Part shown: positions 45,069-55,751 of the stretch, in pieces
Numbering within the stretch: position 1 is the stretch's first letter
How the letters are laid out: each line of letters opens with the position of its first letter
From: Echinometra lucunter
Taxonomy: Eukaryota; Echinodermata; Echinoidea; Camarodonta; Echinometridae
Length of the DNA: 64,000 nt
Assembly (NCBI GenBank): GCA_029962745.1
Contig: CM057165.1
Location: 22,530,657-22,594,656, forward strand
Reading direction: 5' to 3'
Notes under the pieces: generated by a model
Seen by the model: the letters and a program-made list of their open reading frames with translations, nothing else
Databases searched by the model: none
Told to the model about the DNA's origin: nothing
Program-made: the position numbers and the translations under genes

Positions 45069-46320
45069 ATTCTTAGATTTTCTAAATGCAGATATGATTA
45101 TCTCTAATTCTCAGTTTGGTTTTCGTCAAAACCATAATACTTCTCACGCTATTTTCTCCTTTATTGATAAAGTTGCCAAAGCAATTGACAAATTTCAACA
45201 CACAGTGTGTGTGTTCCTGGACTTCTCCAAGGCCTTCGATACCATTGACCACGAAATTCTTTTACACAAATTAAACCATTACGGTATCCGCGGGAAGGCC
45301 TTGGAGTGGTTCAGGAGCTACCTTACAAATCGAAAGCAATTCGTATCCATAAATGGTCAGTGTTTTTCTAAATTATCTGTAAATTATGGTGTCCCTCAGG
45401 GTAGTTTGCTTGGCCCCTTGTTATTTACAATTTATATTAACGACATTAGCAATACTTCAGATATGCTTCCTTTTCTATTGTTTGCCGACGATTCTAATGT
45501 TTTTTTCTGTCCCACACTAACCCCCATACATTGGCAAATTTTTTAACCTCTGAGCTCAGAAAATTACTTCATTGGATAAGAGCCAATAAACTGTCCCTCA
45601 ATCTTCAGAAAACCAAACTAATGACATTAAGTAACTCCTTAAATAATTTACCCGATGATATCGTTTTAGATAATATGCTTATAGAGGAAGTCTCTTCTAT
45701 GAAATTTTTAGGTTTAATTATAGATAATAAACTTTCTTGGAAATTCCATGTAGACAGTGTTTGTCAGACGATTTCCCGAAATATAGGAGTCTTAAACAAA
45801 CTAAAGTATTATTTTCCAAAATTCACCCTTTTTACTTTATACTCTACACTGATATTACCCTATTTGAATTATGGTTTAGTTGCTTGGGGCAACTTACACT
45901 CTACTTATCTTGATAGAATCTTATTATTACAGAAAAAGGCAGTCCGTATCATATCAAATCTTTCCTGGAAATCACACACGGACCCACTATTTTTTAAAAA
46001 TAATATCTTAAAAATACAAGATTTGTGTCGTCATAATCTCGGTCATTTCATGTAGGAATTAAATTATAACTTGTTACCTTCACTTTTCAATGACATATTC
46101 TGTAAGAATATGTCTATTCATAAGTACCTCACTCGACAATCAAATGAATTTCATTCACCCCTTACTAGAACTATCTTTACAAAATCTATATTTACTTCCA
46201 CTCGACCAAAATTTTAGAATAATCTTAATTCGAATATTAAAGGTGCACCCAGTTCACACTCATTCAAGAAACGACTTAAGACTTTTCTTTTGGTTTCCTA
46301 CCAGGAATTACATTAATTCT

Positions 46321-47037
46321 TGGTAGGAAATTGATTGAATGAAATTTTTAACTTTTATAAAGAATCATCATCATCCATGACTTATGGTAAATTCTCTGTT
46401 AATTCTGCATTCTGCTATTTTTCATTTTAGCTTCATATTTCAAATCGTGTTTCGGCCCCCCATACTGTGTATGCTTTCTAAACCTGATCTTTTCCCTCTT
46501 TCTCTTCTATTTGTAAGCCAGCGTTCTTTTTCTTTCTTTGTTTTTCTTTTTTTCCTTGTCAATTTTTGTTGTTGTTGATTTCATTTCATTGTGTGTGAGT
46601 GTGTGTTTTTGTGCCCTGTTCTGTTCAGTTTTGTCTGTCTTTGTTAGTCTTTCCCTTTTCTCTCCTTTCTGTAGCGATAGGTTAATTACTGTTTTGTTTT
46701 GGGAGTTTTGTTTTGGTTTGTTTTGGGGTTGGTGTTTTTTTGTTCTTGGGGGATGGGTTTGTTGCTGTTGTGTGTGTGTGTGTGTGTGTGTGTGTTTGTG
46801 TGGGCGCACGTGCGTGTGTGTTTCTATATCTTCTTTTAAATGCATACTTGTTACAAATCGTACATATTTTTGAGGGGAATGCAAAGTACAAGCTTTGCTT
46901 TTTAGCATACCTCTCCATTTTCAGCATTTATTTATAGAATTATCTTTGAAAATTATTTTGCATGAAAATTATTGTTATTATGTGCATTTTGCTGACGATG
47001 ATATCATCTATGATATAATTACATTTCATGAAATGAA
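46321..47037. other. LINE 3' UTR-like sequence with (TG)n
   Basis: T/G-rich sequence following the LINE ORF2, with a TG run at 46778-46796. It ends where mariner-like sequence resumes near 47038. No gene seen. Confidence 0.45.
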
Positions 47038-47210
47038 ATATTGTTCTAATTCACTTATGCGTCAAGTATGTATCATATGAGTGGTATCTAATGAAAGAAG
47101 AGGGTCTAAGCTTTACAAATATGTATTAGTTATTAATCATAATTGTGATTAAGATATGAATAAACATCGATAAATCTCGATTTCGTTTTTTTTTTCTGGG
47201 GCACACTCTA
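47038..47210. mobile_element. Mariner-like element, copy 2, right end
   Basis: Matches copy 1 from about 17888 to its end: TTCTAATTCACT(T/C)ATG, AAGTATGTATCATATGAGTG, AAGCTTTAC(G/A)AATATGTATTAG, then the terminal TTTCGTTTT...CACACTCTA. It starts exactly where the left part at 32631-34048 stops, in the same orientation. Confidence 0.78.
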
Positions 47211-47524
47211 TACATATCATTATTTGTGTGTATGAATATTGTATGTATTAACGTTACTTTGTTTTTTCTGTGACTCATAATCAGCTATTATCATTTTCAG
47301 CAGCAAATGTAAGGATAATTGAGTCACTGTTTGTTGAAGCTTATTAATGAAATATTTTTTGTTGTGTTTCGCTAGGGTCAGGCTCGACTAGCACATGTGC
47401 TGTATCTGATCCCTTTTAGGAACCAATGCCTTTCGTTTTCCTGTATGTTAATATCATTGCCTGAATACAATGTATTATACTTGTTGGTAAATGAATAAAT
47501 CAAATCAAATCAATCAAATTAATC

Positions 47525-47870
47525 AATCAAGTTGACTAAATGGCCACAAAGACAAGTCTGGGTTGATAACAAAGTAAGTCTAGGGTTGACGCCTAAAAAT
47601 TGGTTTTGCCGTCAACCCTTGGTTGACGAACACTATTCATTAATCACTTCAAGTTGACTACATGGCCACAAAGACAACTCTGGGGTGACATCAAAGTAAC
47701 AGAACGTCTGTGACAAGAGGTAAGAATTGTTATACCCAGGGTCGACTGTAATGTCCACAAAGACAACTCTGGTTGGTTTATAGACTAAAAGCCTGTGATA
47801 CAGACAGTTGAAATTGCCATCCACCCAGGGTTGACTAAATGGCCACAAAGACTACTCCGGGTTGAAAACT
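47525..47870. repeat. GTTGACTAAATGGCCACAAAGAC tandem repeat, 4 units
   Basis: Four diverged units start near 47530, 47650, 47742 and 47828. Each has GTTGACTA(A/C)ATGGCCACAAA or a close variant, GACAA(C/G)TCTGG and a GGTTGA-type end. Spacing is irregular (about 85-120 bp). Confidence 0.85.
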
Positions 47871-48993
47871 TTACGGCTGTTCTGATAATCGTAATTCCTC
47901 CCTACGGTTCTTTTCGATCAAGATGAGCCCTAAATATTAAGTAAACACTGAATTAAATGTTAGAAGCTGCTCAGTTGTTATGTTTTAAAGACTGCTTTAT
48001 ATGAATCAAAGCCACTGCGAGGAATGTATAGATGCAAAAAAAGGCAATTAGGCTGCAGTTTATACAATGTTTAGTACCAAATATTTCCGGACGTATGTAC
48101 AATAATGCTACTAATATACATACGTAATATACATACGTAATATGTGTAAGTTCCCTAGTCGACCAGGGGTTGGTCTCCCCTGGGGGCCCTCCCCCGGCTA
48201 GAATGTCAGGTGGGTATTTCCATTGCTGAATATACACACCTCACAAAATGTAACTAACCACTTTGTCTTTGGATCATAGTTCACATATGGTGTGTTGTAT
48301 CGGACAACTTTTAACAGAATTAGAAAGTTTAAATTCCAAACATTTTGACACTTCATTTGTTGAAATCGAATGCGAAAAAGTTTGTGTTGAATTCGATAAT
48401 GGAAGTAAAATTTGATATTTTCACCACACAGCCATCATCAAATTCTTCACGTAATTATATTTTGCTGGATAATGAGTATGGCGCGCATCCTCCTTGGCAA
48501 CGGCTTGGCAACGGCCCACAGAAATCTGCCTTCTCTGGGTGTGGTCATTTTCCTCCGTTCTTTTCTGGATACATTATGGGCATTATTTCCTTGCAAAAAG
48601 TGTATACAAACCATGTAAACAGGTTGGGGAGAAATATGAAGGGGAATATCATGATTTCGTTCATTGATATCTCTCACCTCCTTATATGGGAATTTGTCTC
48701 CTTTGGTCTACTGTCTTCTCCATTTTTTCAGACATGACCAGTCAGAATATCTATTGCTCTCAGGACAGAAAAGGAAAAGTTCCCCCTTTCAAGATATACG
48801 CAAATGGTCGACAGTATTCAATAGTTATAAACGAAAAATCACAAAATACATAAGGACTTATAACTCACAAATGCATACGCACTTGGATCGCGGCTTCTCA
48901 TTGCTCATTAACTCATCTGCACCAAAACAAAGAATAAAAAAGGGTTGGAAATCTGTCGGTCAGTTGGATTCGGTCACACCTAACTGCTGGCCC
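47871..48993. other. Unassigned intron sequence
   Basis: No gene seen. It contains the direct repeat ATATACATACGTA (about 48115-48140), a hairpin CCAGGGG...CCCCTGG near 48162-48182, and a tandem GGCTTGGCAACGG/CCTTGGCAACGG pair near 48491-48513. Confidence 0.4.
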
Positions 48994-49235
48994 GCCTCTG
49001 TGGTCTAGTGGTTAAGGCATTGGCGTTCTAAGCCAGTGACCCGGGTTCGATTCCCGGCGGAGGCATTTTTTCGACCCTTGATTCAAAATGGATGACAGCT
49101 CTGGGGAACAATGAGGGAGCTACGCAATATTATTCTCCCATTTTTATTTCTTTCAGTGTTTATTATTTACAACGGAGTTGCCAAAGTTGTTTGCATTTGT
49201 CAAAATTCTTTCTATATATATATATATATATATTT
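48994..49235 (+). mobile_element. tRNA-derived SINE (family B), copy 2
   Basis: tRNA-like head 48994-49065 with A box, B box (GGGTTCGATTCC) and paired acceptor stem, then the same body as 19650-19881, ending in a (TA)n tail at 49214-49232. It is nearly identical to copy 1 in the head. Confidence 0.87.
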
Positions 49236-49411
49236 GTGATTAGGTAACAACAGCTTCGGCAACTTTCGTGGAAATAAATACATGTGAGATCAATTGAGAG
49301 AATAATAGCGTAGCATGAATCAAAGTTCCCCCAGAGTTGTTCTACCATTTTGGAAATTTTGCAAAGGTTGAAAAAATGCCTCCGCCGGGAATCGAACACG
49401 GGCCTTTGGCC
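49233..49411 (-). mobile_element. SINE family B, copy 3 (5'-truncated)
   Basis: The minus strand carries the last part of a tRNA-like head (GGGTTCGATTCCCGGCGGAGGC type, 49378-49411), then the SINE body running down to the (TA)n shared with copy 2. The rest of the head is missing. It is head to head with copy 4. Confidence 0.8.
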
Positions 49412-49419
49412 TTTGGCCT

Positions 49420-49600
49420 GTCTCCGTGCTCTAGTGGTTAAGGCATTGGCGTTCATAGCCAAAGGCACGGGTTCGATTCCCGGTGGAGACATTTTTTCAA
49501 CCTTTGCAAAATTTCCAAAATGGTAGGACAGCTCTGGGAACTTTGATTCATGCTACGCTTTCATTCTCTCAATTTCTCAACAAAAAGCATAAGGGTATTT
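49420..49600 (+). mobile_element. SINE family B, copy 4
   Basis: tRNA-like head 49420-49491 (GTCTCCG acceptor, GTGCTCTAGTGGTTAAGG A box, GGGTTCGATTCC B box), then body sequence mirrored in copy 3: CCTTTGCAAAATTTCCAAAATGG, TGATTCATGCTACGCT. Copies 3 and 4 match each other better than copies 1 and 2, so they form an inverted pair of about 370 bp. Confidence 0.82.
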
Positions 49601-49732
49601 TCTCCTCTGTGATGTCTCTATCGTACTTCTGTTATGATACCGCTATTGTAATTCCTGAAAAACGAACAACGAAATGTATCAAACTTGCCACAAAAAATAA
49701 TGTTTAATTTGAAGAAAAAGGGCCTTGCTCAC

Positions 49733-49771
49733 CTGTTTCTTCCGGTAGCCTTGGTGTCTCAGTAGCAAATT
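49733..49771 (-). CDS. 39-nt linker exon, Thr/Pro/Glu-rich
   Basis: A short exon with textbook signals: acceptor GATTTTCACAG| and donor ACAG|GTGAGC. It is open in phase 1-1 and encodes FATETPRLPEET plus the two split codons. Such short Thr/Pro/Glu-rich pieces often serve as spacers between extracellular domains. It has the same strand and phase as the SUEL exon 730 bp upstream and the SRCR exons downstream. It is too short for homology, so the evidence is only the paired splice sites, the phase and the composition. Confidence 0.6.
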
Positions 49772-50503
49772 CTGTGAAAATCAGAAAAAAACAGATGTGA
49801 ACTTAAAACGGTTAATTTCGAAGAAATATTTGAACGCATAGCAAACTTCAGAAAGAAATGTAATACAGCAAATTATTTCCTTCATCTACATGCTTACGCT
49901 GCTCTGTTCTTCTCTCTTAACCTAATTTCTCTTGTCTTCTCTTTCCATATCCCATTTCCCTCCTTTACATTTTTGCTCCACCTCCTGCATACCCTTTCCT
50001 CCTACACTTTCAGGTCTATTTGATTGTAATCATTTCATGTACCATTTCGGTCTGTGTTTGTGAGATTTTTGTGTGTTTTTTTTAAGATTAAATAGGCTTA
50101 ATTTTCAAATAATGTTTAATGTTTGTTGATTATTTTGTACATACTATGTAAGCTGAACAATGTTCTTTTATCTTTAATAATCCAAAGAATAAATGAATGA
50201 ATGAATGAATGAATGAAGTGAATGATCATGGGGAGCATTATGTCTACGATCTGACATATTTTGAATTGAAAATGAACTAGAAATGAAGCGTATTCATATT
50301 CCAAAATAGCTACATCTTACATTTTACATTATATATCTTAACATTATTCTTGAAATTTCAAGAAAAACCATTGTAATTTTGAAAGCATGGCAATTTTACC
50401 CTTGGTATTTTATATTCATTTTTATTACCTCTGGCATTTTCCCTTCTTCTTTCAATATAGAGGAGCTGCAGAGCTATAGAGGGTATGAGATAGGAAATAT
50501 TAC

Positions 50504-50767
50504 CTTCACATGCATATGTGATGTTCAGATACTTCCAAACCACTCGACACGGATCTCCTGCGATGGAATTCGATGCCGTAATCAAACAGTTCCTTTGACC
50601 ATTGCACGAAGCTAGTTCATCAGCCACATCTCGTTCACAATTCGATATGCTGGACCACCAACGACACACATTGGATACGGTCCGTCCATATACAGCTGTA
50701 TATATGTTGATACGTCTATCACCACAATCAATCTCATGGAACTGCTTTTCACAAATAATTTCATTCA
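50504..50767 (-). CDS. Exon encoding a SUEL-type (rhamnose/galactose-binding) lectin domain
   Basis: 264 nt, 88 codons, phase 1-1, acceptor CTTTTCTTTCTAG| and donor TGAAG|GTAATATT. The protein starts ICEKQFHEIDCGDRRINI and continues TAVYGRT, CNGQRNCLITASNS, GDPC and KYLNITYAC. This is the complete SUEL pattern: the leading C-E, the YGR sugar-binding motif, the ASN...GDPC motif and KYL.+.Y.C at the end. SUEL lectins bind L-rhamnose or D-galactose outside the cell. The only notable change is A for F in the usual FGDPC. This is the best-supported lectin in the window. Confidence 0.93.
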
Positions 50768-50833
50768 CTAGAAAGAAAAGATAACAGACATTATTGGTTT
50801 TGTTTATTTGTAACGGTGCACTGTAACTATAAA

Positions 50834-51053
50834 GGCTTGTTCAGATATAACGGGGGAAACCGCTGGGGTTTTTAAAGCATAATTTTGTGTACAAAATGAA
50901 TGGCAATGACGCAACAAAAGATTGCGCTTATTAAAAATATCTCGCACTCATTCACTTGCGTGTTTAAAAAAAAATGCGCTTAAAAAAACCCCTCGGAAAC
51001 ACCCCGCGGTTCCTCCCCCACCCCCCCCCCCCCCCCCTCATATTTGAACTGGG
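50834..51053. mobile_element. Small MITE, copy 2 (inverted relative to 571-751)
   Basis: Ends GGCTTGTTCAGATATAACG and ...CATATTTGAACTGG, inverted repeats of each other. The interior is the reverse complement of the copy at 571-751. A C-run of about 17 has expanded next to the right TIR. Confidence 0.78.
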
Positions 51054-51436
51054 ATTACCTTGTGGAACAGAACTTCCGCCATTTTGTTCTCACTTCTAAT
51101 GCGATTATGGCATTGTCGCCCATAGACAAATAATGCAATGTTCTTGTTGATCTTTTTTTCTTCTTCCTCCTCCCAAAAACTGTTTATTTGGTACGTAGTG
51201 TTCGTGATCGCTATTTAGGTCCTTTCCTTATGTCCATTTCCTTTCAAATTTCATAGCCATATTCGTTGCCATTCCGTCATGGTCACTGAACCCTTCGTTT
51301 CCGAAATAACTCATGCATGACCTTCCGGGTGCCATTTTGTCCTCTTTCAGGCCATTTTCATGCCTTTCATTTTGCCATATCTCCATAATCCTTCATGCTT
51401 CAGACTTCTAGCAAAATGGTTCTATATAGTCTAAGA
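51054..51436. other. Unassigned intron sequence
   Basis: Repeated CCATTTTGT/GCCATTTT words. No gene or element end recognised. Confidence 0.4.
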
Positions 51437-51620
51437 CAAGGGTGGCTAACCTGCGGCCCGCGAGCTCTTCTGGTGCGGCCCGCGGAGCATTGAAAAAATA
51501 ATTTTAAAGATTAGCTCATAAATGAAATGCGGCCCGCGTAGCAGTGACAAAATTGGGTTAAACATTGACACACAGTTTTCTCCTCTTTACATATTTGTTT
51601 TCATTATGCACAATATAACT
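51437..51620. mobile_element. hAT/Charlie-like terminal fragment
   Basis: CAAGGGTGGCTAACCTGCGGCCCGCG, with two further GCGGCCCGCG copies (near 51475 and 51530), resembles the CAGGGGTGGCCAACC..CGGCCCGCG ends of hAT-Charlie-type elements. The other end was not found; the LINE at 51640 follows. Confidence 0.5.
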
Positions 51621-52366
51621 GACTCGTTATGTGGTATACAGGAGGCCATGGAAGGAGCGTTCACGTCTCGGTCCCTGTCAGGTGTTCTCACTTGAGAATC
51701 CTTCAACTACACTACGCTATCAACAATTATCCTACACCATTATCATGACTGAAGAAGACCTTAGAACTGCCGATGATGTCCAAGGTCGCAAGTATTGGTC
51801 CTTGTCAGGACAGGCCTTGTGTATAATATCATCGAACATCGAAGGACTTACTGGCGCTAAACAAGATCTTCTGGCAGATTTATGCATCAAGCAGGGATGT
51901 GACATCCTCTGTCTCTAAGAGACATATCACAGACCTTCACGAGTACGTCCCCACATCTCTGGCATGATCCTTATTGCTGAGAGGCCACACGGCCAGTATG
52001 AAACTGCAGTCTTTACTCGCAGTGGGTTGTCTGCTGACAAGATATCTATTACTGACAAGGATGACATTGAAGTCATTACCATCAACACTGAGGGAATGTC
52101 TGTTACTTCAGTATATAAACCCCCATTCCACTATGTTTGACATTCCCCCTGATGCCACCAACAGCCGTATCAATGTGGTCATAGGAGACTTCAACAGCCA
52201 TAGTGCCAACTTGGGCTATGCTGAAACTAACGAAGATGGTGAGCTAGTCGAGAGTTGGGAAGACTCCAACCAATTGTCTCTCATCCATGATGCTAAGTTC
52301 CTTTTTCTTTCAGTAGCTCACGGTGGAGACGAGGGTACAACCCAGACTTGATTTTTACATCAGGTA

Positions 52367-52367
<1 letters not shown>

Positions 52368-52402
<35 letters not shown>
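52368..52402. repeat. (TAG)n array inside the LINE
   Basis: About 11 TAG units, part of a small insertion (about 75 bp, ending ACTTTATTGG) between TSG and DNLFSTDSPN of the LINE endonuclease region. It is the same triplet class as the large array at 20256-21735. Confidence 0.85.
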
Positions 52403-53150
52403 ACTTTATTGGATAACTTGTTTAGCACCGATTCCCCAAACGCAACACTGACCAATAGGTCTCAAGATCACTGCAGTCATTTCTCCCCATGTTGCTCCCT
52501 TCAGGCGACGTTTCAACCTCAAGAAAGCCGACTGGGAGGACTTCGCCGATGACCTAGACTCTGCTATTTTAAATCTTCCCGCTACCCCATGCAACTGTGA
52601 TGCTTTTGGTGAAGCCGTAGCCAGTTGTATCACTGAAGACAGGCGGACAAAATGGCAAGAGGTCATTAAAGCACAGATATGACTCATAGTAGCAGGAAAG
52701 CTTGGAAGACTATTCGCATCCTGGGGAATGACTATAGAAAGTCGCAACCAAGGCCGCAAGTCACCGCCGATCAGGTTGCCCACCAACTCCTCCTGAATAG
52801 TCGGGGTAATCCGAATCACCGTCCTCAGAGAGCTAAGCTTCCTAGAGCTGCTAATGCATCCTCACAAGGCCGTACATGTTTCACAAGACCGTTCACAATG
52901 AGTGATTTGGAATCTGCAATGAAGGCTATGAAAAACATCAAGGCTGCAGGTCTTGGTGGTGTCTTCATGGAACAGATCAAACACTTCGGACCAGGTGCAC
53001 GTAGATAGTTTCTTGAAATGGTCAACGAATGTGTTAGCTCCAACAAGATCCCGAAGACCTGGAGAAAAGCAAGAGTCACTGCTCTACTGAAACCTGGCAA
53101 AGACCCTGCAATTCCTAAAAAGCTATAGGCCAATTTCCTTACTCTGCCAC

Positions 53151-53760
53151 ATGTACAAGCTGTTTGAACGCCTCCTTCTGAACCGCGTAGCATCATTCGT
53201 GGATGATCATCTCATCCCAGAACTGGCAGGCTTCAGACCTGGAAAATCATGCACTGAAGAACTCCTGAATCTTACACAGTTCATCGAGAATGGTTTCGAG
53301 AACAAGAAGATCACATGTGCTGCTTTTCTTGACCTTTCTGCAGCAAATGCCTCAGTCAACAACCGAATCCTCACCAAGAAATTGTATGAGATGACCTCAG
53401 ATTTCAGACTGACTGAGCTGATCTGTGACATGCTGTCAAATCGCAGATTCTTCGTAGACCTCTGTGGCAGACGGAGTAGATGGAGGACACAGAAGAATGG
53501 ACTTCCACAAGGGAGTGTGCTCGCCCCTGTTGTTTAAGATCTACACGAATGACCAACCCACCCAACCAGATACTAGAAGCTTCCTCTATGCTGATGACAT
53601 GTGCATTGCATCTCAAAGGGATACTTTCGAAGAAGTGGAGGACTCCCTCACCAATGCCCTGGACAGGCTCGTCCCGTACTATGCCTCCAATCATCTAAGA
53701 GCCAACCCAGACAAAACACAAATCAGCGCCTTTCATCTTAAAAACTTCAACTACGGATAA
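53151..53760 (+). pseudogene. LINE reverse transcriptase core, YADD
   Basis: MYKLFERLLLNRV, then LAGFRPGKSCTEELLNL, motif A AAFLDLSAA (the usual AYDTVNH is AANASVNNR here), motif B GLPQGSVLAP with a frameshift at its end, and FLYADDMCIA in the next frame (53464-53760). The catalytic Asp residues of motifs A and C are still present. The frameshift near 53510 and missing segments make it inactive. Confidence 0.85.
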
Positions 53761-53875
53761 GCTGGTATGGAAAACGGCTGCAACAAATCATCAAGCCAGT
53801 CTACCTAGGGTGACACTTGACAGGTCCCTCACATACAAGGATCACATCACCAAGACCAAGGCAAAAGTGGGATCA

Positions 53876-54240
53876 AATCGACCCATTGAAATGGGTCGAT
53901 TTCAATGGGTTAATGGGGACTCATTGTTTCACTTTCCATGTACTCCCAATTACCATGGTTCTGTTCCAACTTCCATTCAAAGTTTGAGCTGCAAGGTAAA
54001 TTACATTTATTAGATTATTACATATAGTTTTTAATGGGTCAACTTCAATGGTTTAATGGGGACCCATTGTTTCACCTTCCATGTACTCCCAATTTCAATT
54101 GGTATTCAATGGGTCAATTGGTCCAATTGAAAGTGGGTCGATTTCAATGAGTTAATGGGGACCCATTGTTTCACTTTCCATGTACTCCCAATTGCCAATT
54201 GGTATTCCATGGGGGCAATGGGGACCTTGGGAAGCTGACC
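53876..54240. repeat. Tandem repeat within the LINE, approximately 110-150-bp units
   Basis: GGTC(G/A)A(T/C)TTCAATG(G/A)(G/T)TTAATGGGGAC(T/C)CATTGTTTCAC and CTTCCATGTACTCCCAATT occur three times (near 53895, 54035, 54137). They sit between the RT and its C-terminal part, so the array expanded after or during insertion. Confidence 0.85.
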
Positions 54241-55046
54241 AATACAAAGTCGGGTACTGATGCTGAGACAGTAAGTACAACAGCCTTGGCTTTATGCTAC
54301 TCTACTGCAGAGTATGCGTCCCCTGTCTGGAGTAGATCAGCTCATGCTATCAAGATCGACACTGTTTTTAATTCTGCGTGTCGGGCTATTACTGGCTGCT
54401 TAAAGCCCACAAAGATTGAGGACCTTTACCTACTGAGTGGGATTGCACCCCCCCCCCCCCCCCCCAACATCCGTAGGACTGTCGCATCTCAGAAGAAAAA
54501 ACTGAAACAGGAAAAATTAATGTCCCCCGCCACCCTCTCTTCAATTATGAACCAACAACAAAGAGGCTGAAATCTAGGCACAGCTTCATGCATTCTGTGG
54601 AGGCATTCAACAAAAGCCCCGACAACCAACGTTTATCTCTGTGGAATAAATGTCTTACGCACGCAGCATATACTGTGTCTTATATAAGCCCTAAGGAAAT
54701 TTTACCCTCTGGCGCCAGCGAGGCATGGCCTTCTGGTCTTGCGGCAACCTACTAAGAACTGATGTCGGCCGCTGCAGAACCAACCTAGCAAGGTGGGGGG
54801 TACAGTGAAAATGACGACACCACCTGCCTGTGTGGAGAGGAGCAAACTATACAACATCTGCTTGTCTGCTCACTTCTACCTGCGCCTTGCACCCGAGAAG
54901 ATCTGGAAGATCTGCAATGCATCCACCATAGGACTGGGACAATCTAAGCCTACATGTACCTCTTGAGGCGTAGTGATCCGATAAGAAGACATGGTATACG
55001 TCTCTAAAAACAGTAATGTAAAACATGTGGGCTTAAAAAAAAAACA

Positions 55047-55439
55047 ACTGCTGGTAGGTAGCTGCATATGTTAAACAACCTAATGATTTTTTTTTAAGAG
55101 TGTAGACAATTGATACAAAGGATTCAAGTACTTCAGGGTACGCCCTTTCTAGCCAATTTAAAAATTATATACCTTATTACTTACCGACTTTTCCAAAATT
55201 GCTCATCAAAATCATGATAATTAGGATATTGCCGAAATAACTTCAACTTGCTCTAAAATTGTTGTTTCTTAAGATAGGTAACTGGGACTTGGCAGGTATG
55301 TGTATCGATGTATTTGATAACTGTCTGCCAGGGTTGGTGAAAATATCTGACGTCATCGAGAAATTATAGCAAAAAAAATAAAAAAAAAGACCCTTCACGT
55401 CACATCGCTTACCGTAGTTTCCAACCAGACCCTCTCACG
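55047..55439. other. Unassigned intron sequence
   Basis: AT-rich. Two donor-like sites on the minus strand (GTAAGTAATAAGG near 55185 and GTAAGCG near 55412) lack a convincing upstream coding exon. Confidence 0.35.
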
Positions 55440-55640
55440 GCCGTATGTAATTATGATAATAATAATGATAATGATATTGATAATAATAATGGTAATAATA
55501 ATGATAATAATGCTAGTAGTCGTACAGTTTTTGTATAGCGCATCACACACATTACATAGGTTTGTCCTTATGCGCTTTGGGAGAAAAAGAAAAGAAAGAG
55601 AAGACAGGTCATTGAGCTCGCTTTTTAAAGCTAAGATACA
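55440..55640 (-). mobile_element. 3' tail of an L2-type LINE or dependent SINE
   Basis: On the minus strand GCGCATAAGGAC...GATGCGCTATACAAAAAC is followed by an ATT/ATC-rich tail (55450-55515). This is the same kind of 3' end as 21860-21960 and 44430-44500. Too short to show RT sequence. Confidence 0.6.
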
Positions 55641-55751
55641 TATTGAATAAGTGTATTTTAAGGGAAGATTCAAACTTAGCTATTGTGTCTATGTTTCCTA
55701 AAGATTTTGGGAGCTATTCCATAAAACCGGGGCAGCATGTGGAGCCTGGAA

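Larger units (their letters stand above)
42210..46320 (+). pseudogene. CR1/Jockey-type LINE ORF2, interrupted
   Basis: Endonuclease blocks come first: FSVMHLNIRSLNSNF near 42500, YRPPNSNARFL near 42840 and VGDFNTDISK near 42925. Reverse transcriptase follows: STGYDGINN near 43860, NHRPISLLTTLSKLLEKV to 44093, then the MITE 44094-45068. The protein resumes NADMIISNSQFGFRQNH, motif A CVFLDFSKAFDTIDH, motif B GVPQGSLLGPLLF and motif C FADDSNVFF near 45485. The thumb region to 46055 has FLGLIIDNKLSWKFHVD and LPYLNYGLVAWGN. The tail (HKYLTRQSNEF) follows in shifted frames. Stops near 42630, 43080 and 46055 make it inactive. Without the MITE it would be a nearly full ORF2. Confidence 0.88.
34049..47037 (+). 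mobile_element. Composite insertion built on a LINE
   Basis: The block that splits mariner-like copy 2 begins with a 5' UTR-like ATGGCGGAC-containing segment and an L1-type ORF1 remnant (34207-35055). It ends with a LINE ORF2 (42210-46320) and its 3' UTR. Flanking CATATTC (34042-34048) and AATATTG (47037-47043) may be a target duplication. The inference is one LINE carrying about 7 kb of later insertions between its two ORFs. Two independent LINE insertions are the alternative. Confidence 0.5.
51640..55046 (+). mobile_element. Jockey-superfamily LINE with C-terminal zinc knuckle, inactive
   Basis: Endonuclease fragments at about 51825-52350 (CIISSNIEGLTGAKQDLLA, VIGDFNSHSANLGYAE), RT at about 52880-53760, then thumb and C-terminus to about 55004. 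These include TAEYASPVWSRSAH near 54310 and a C-x-C-G...QHLLVC knuckle near 54830-54865, then a short A-run at 55036-55045. Two expansions interrupt the coding sequence: a TAG array at 52368-52402 and a tandem block at 53876-54240. An 18-C run near 54447 reads as a Pro string. Many stops and frameshifts are present. The C-terminal CCHC type fits Jockey-like clades of invertebrates. Confidence 0.85.

Noticed and set aside
55173..55260. Possible exon with strong donor GTAAGTAATAAGG on the minus strand
   Set aside because: Only one frame is open after the plausible acceptor, its phase (0 in, 2 out) does not fit neighbours, and the peptide resembles nothing known.
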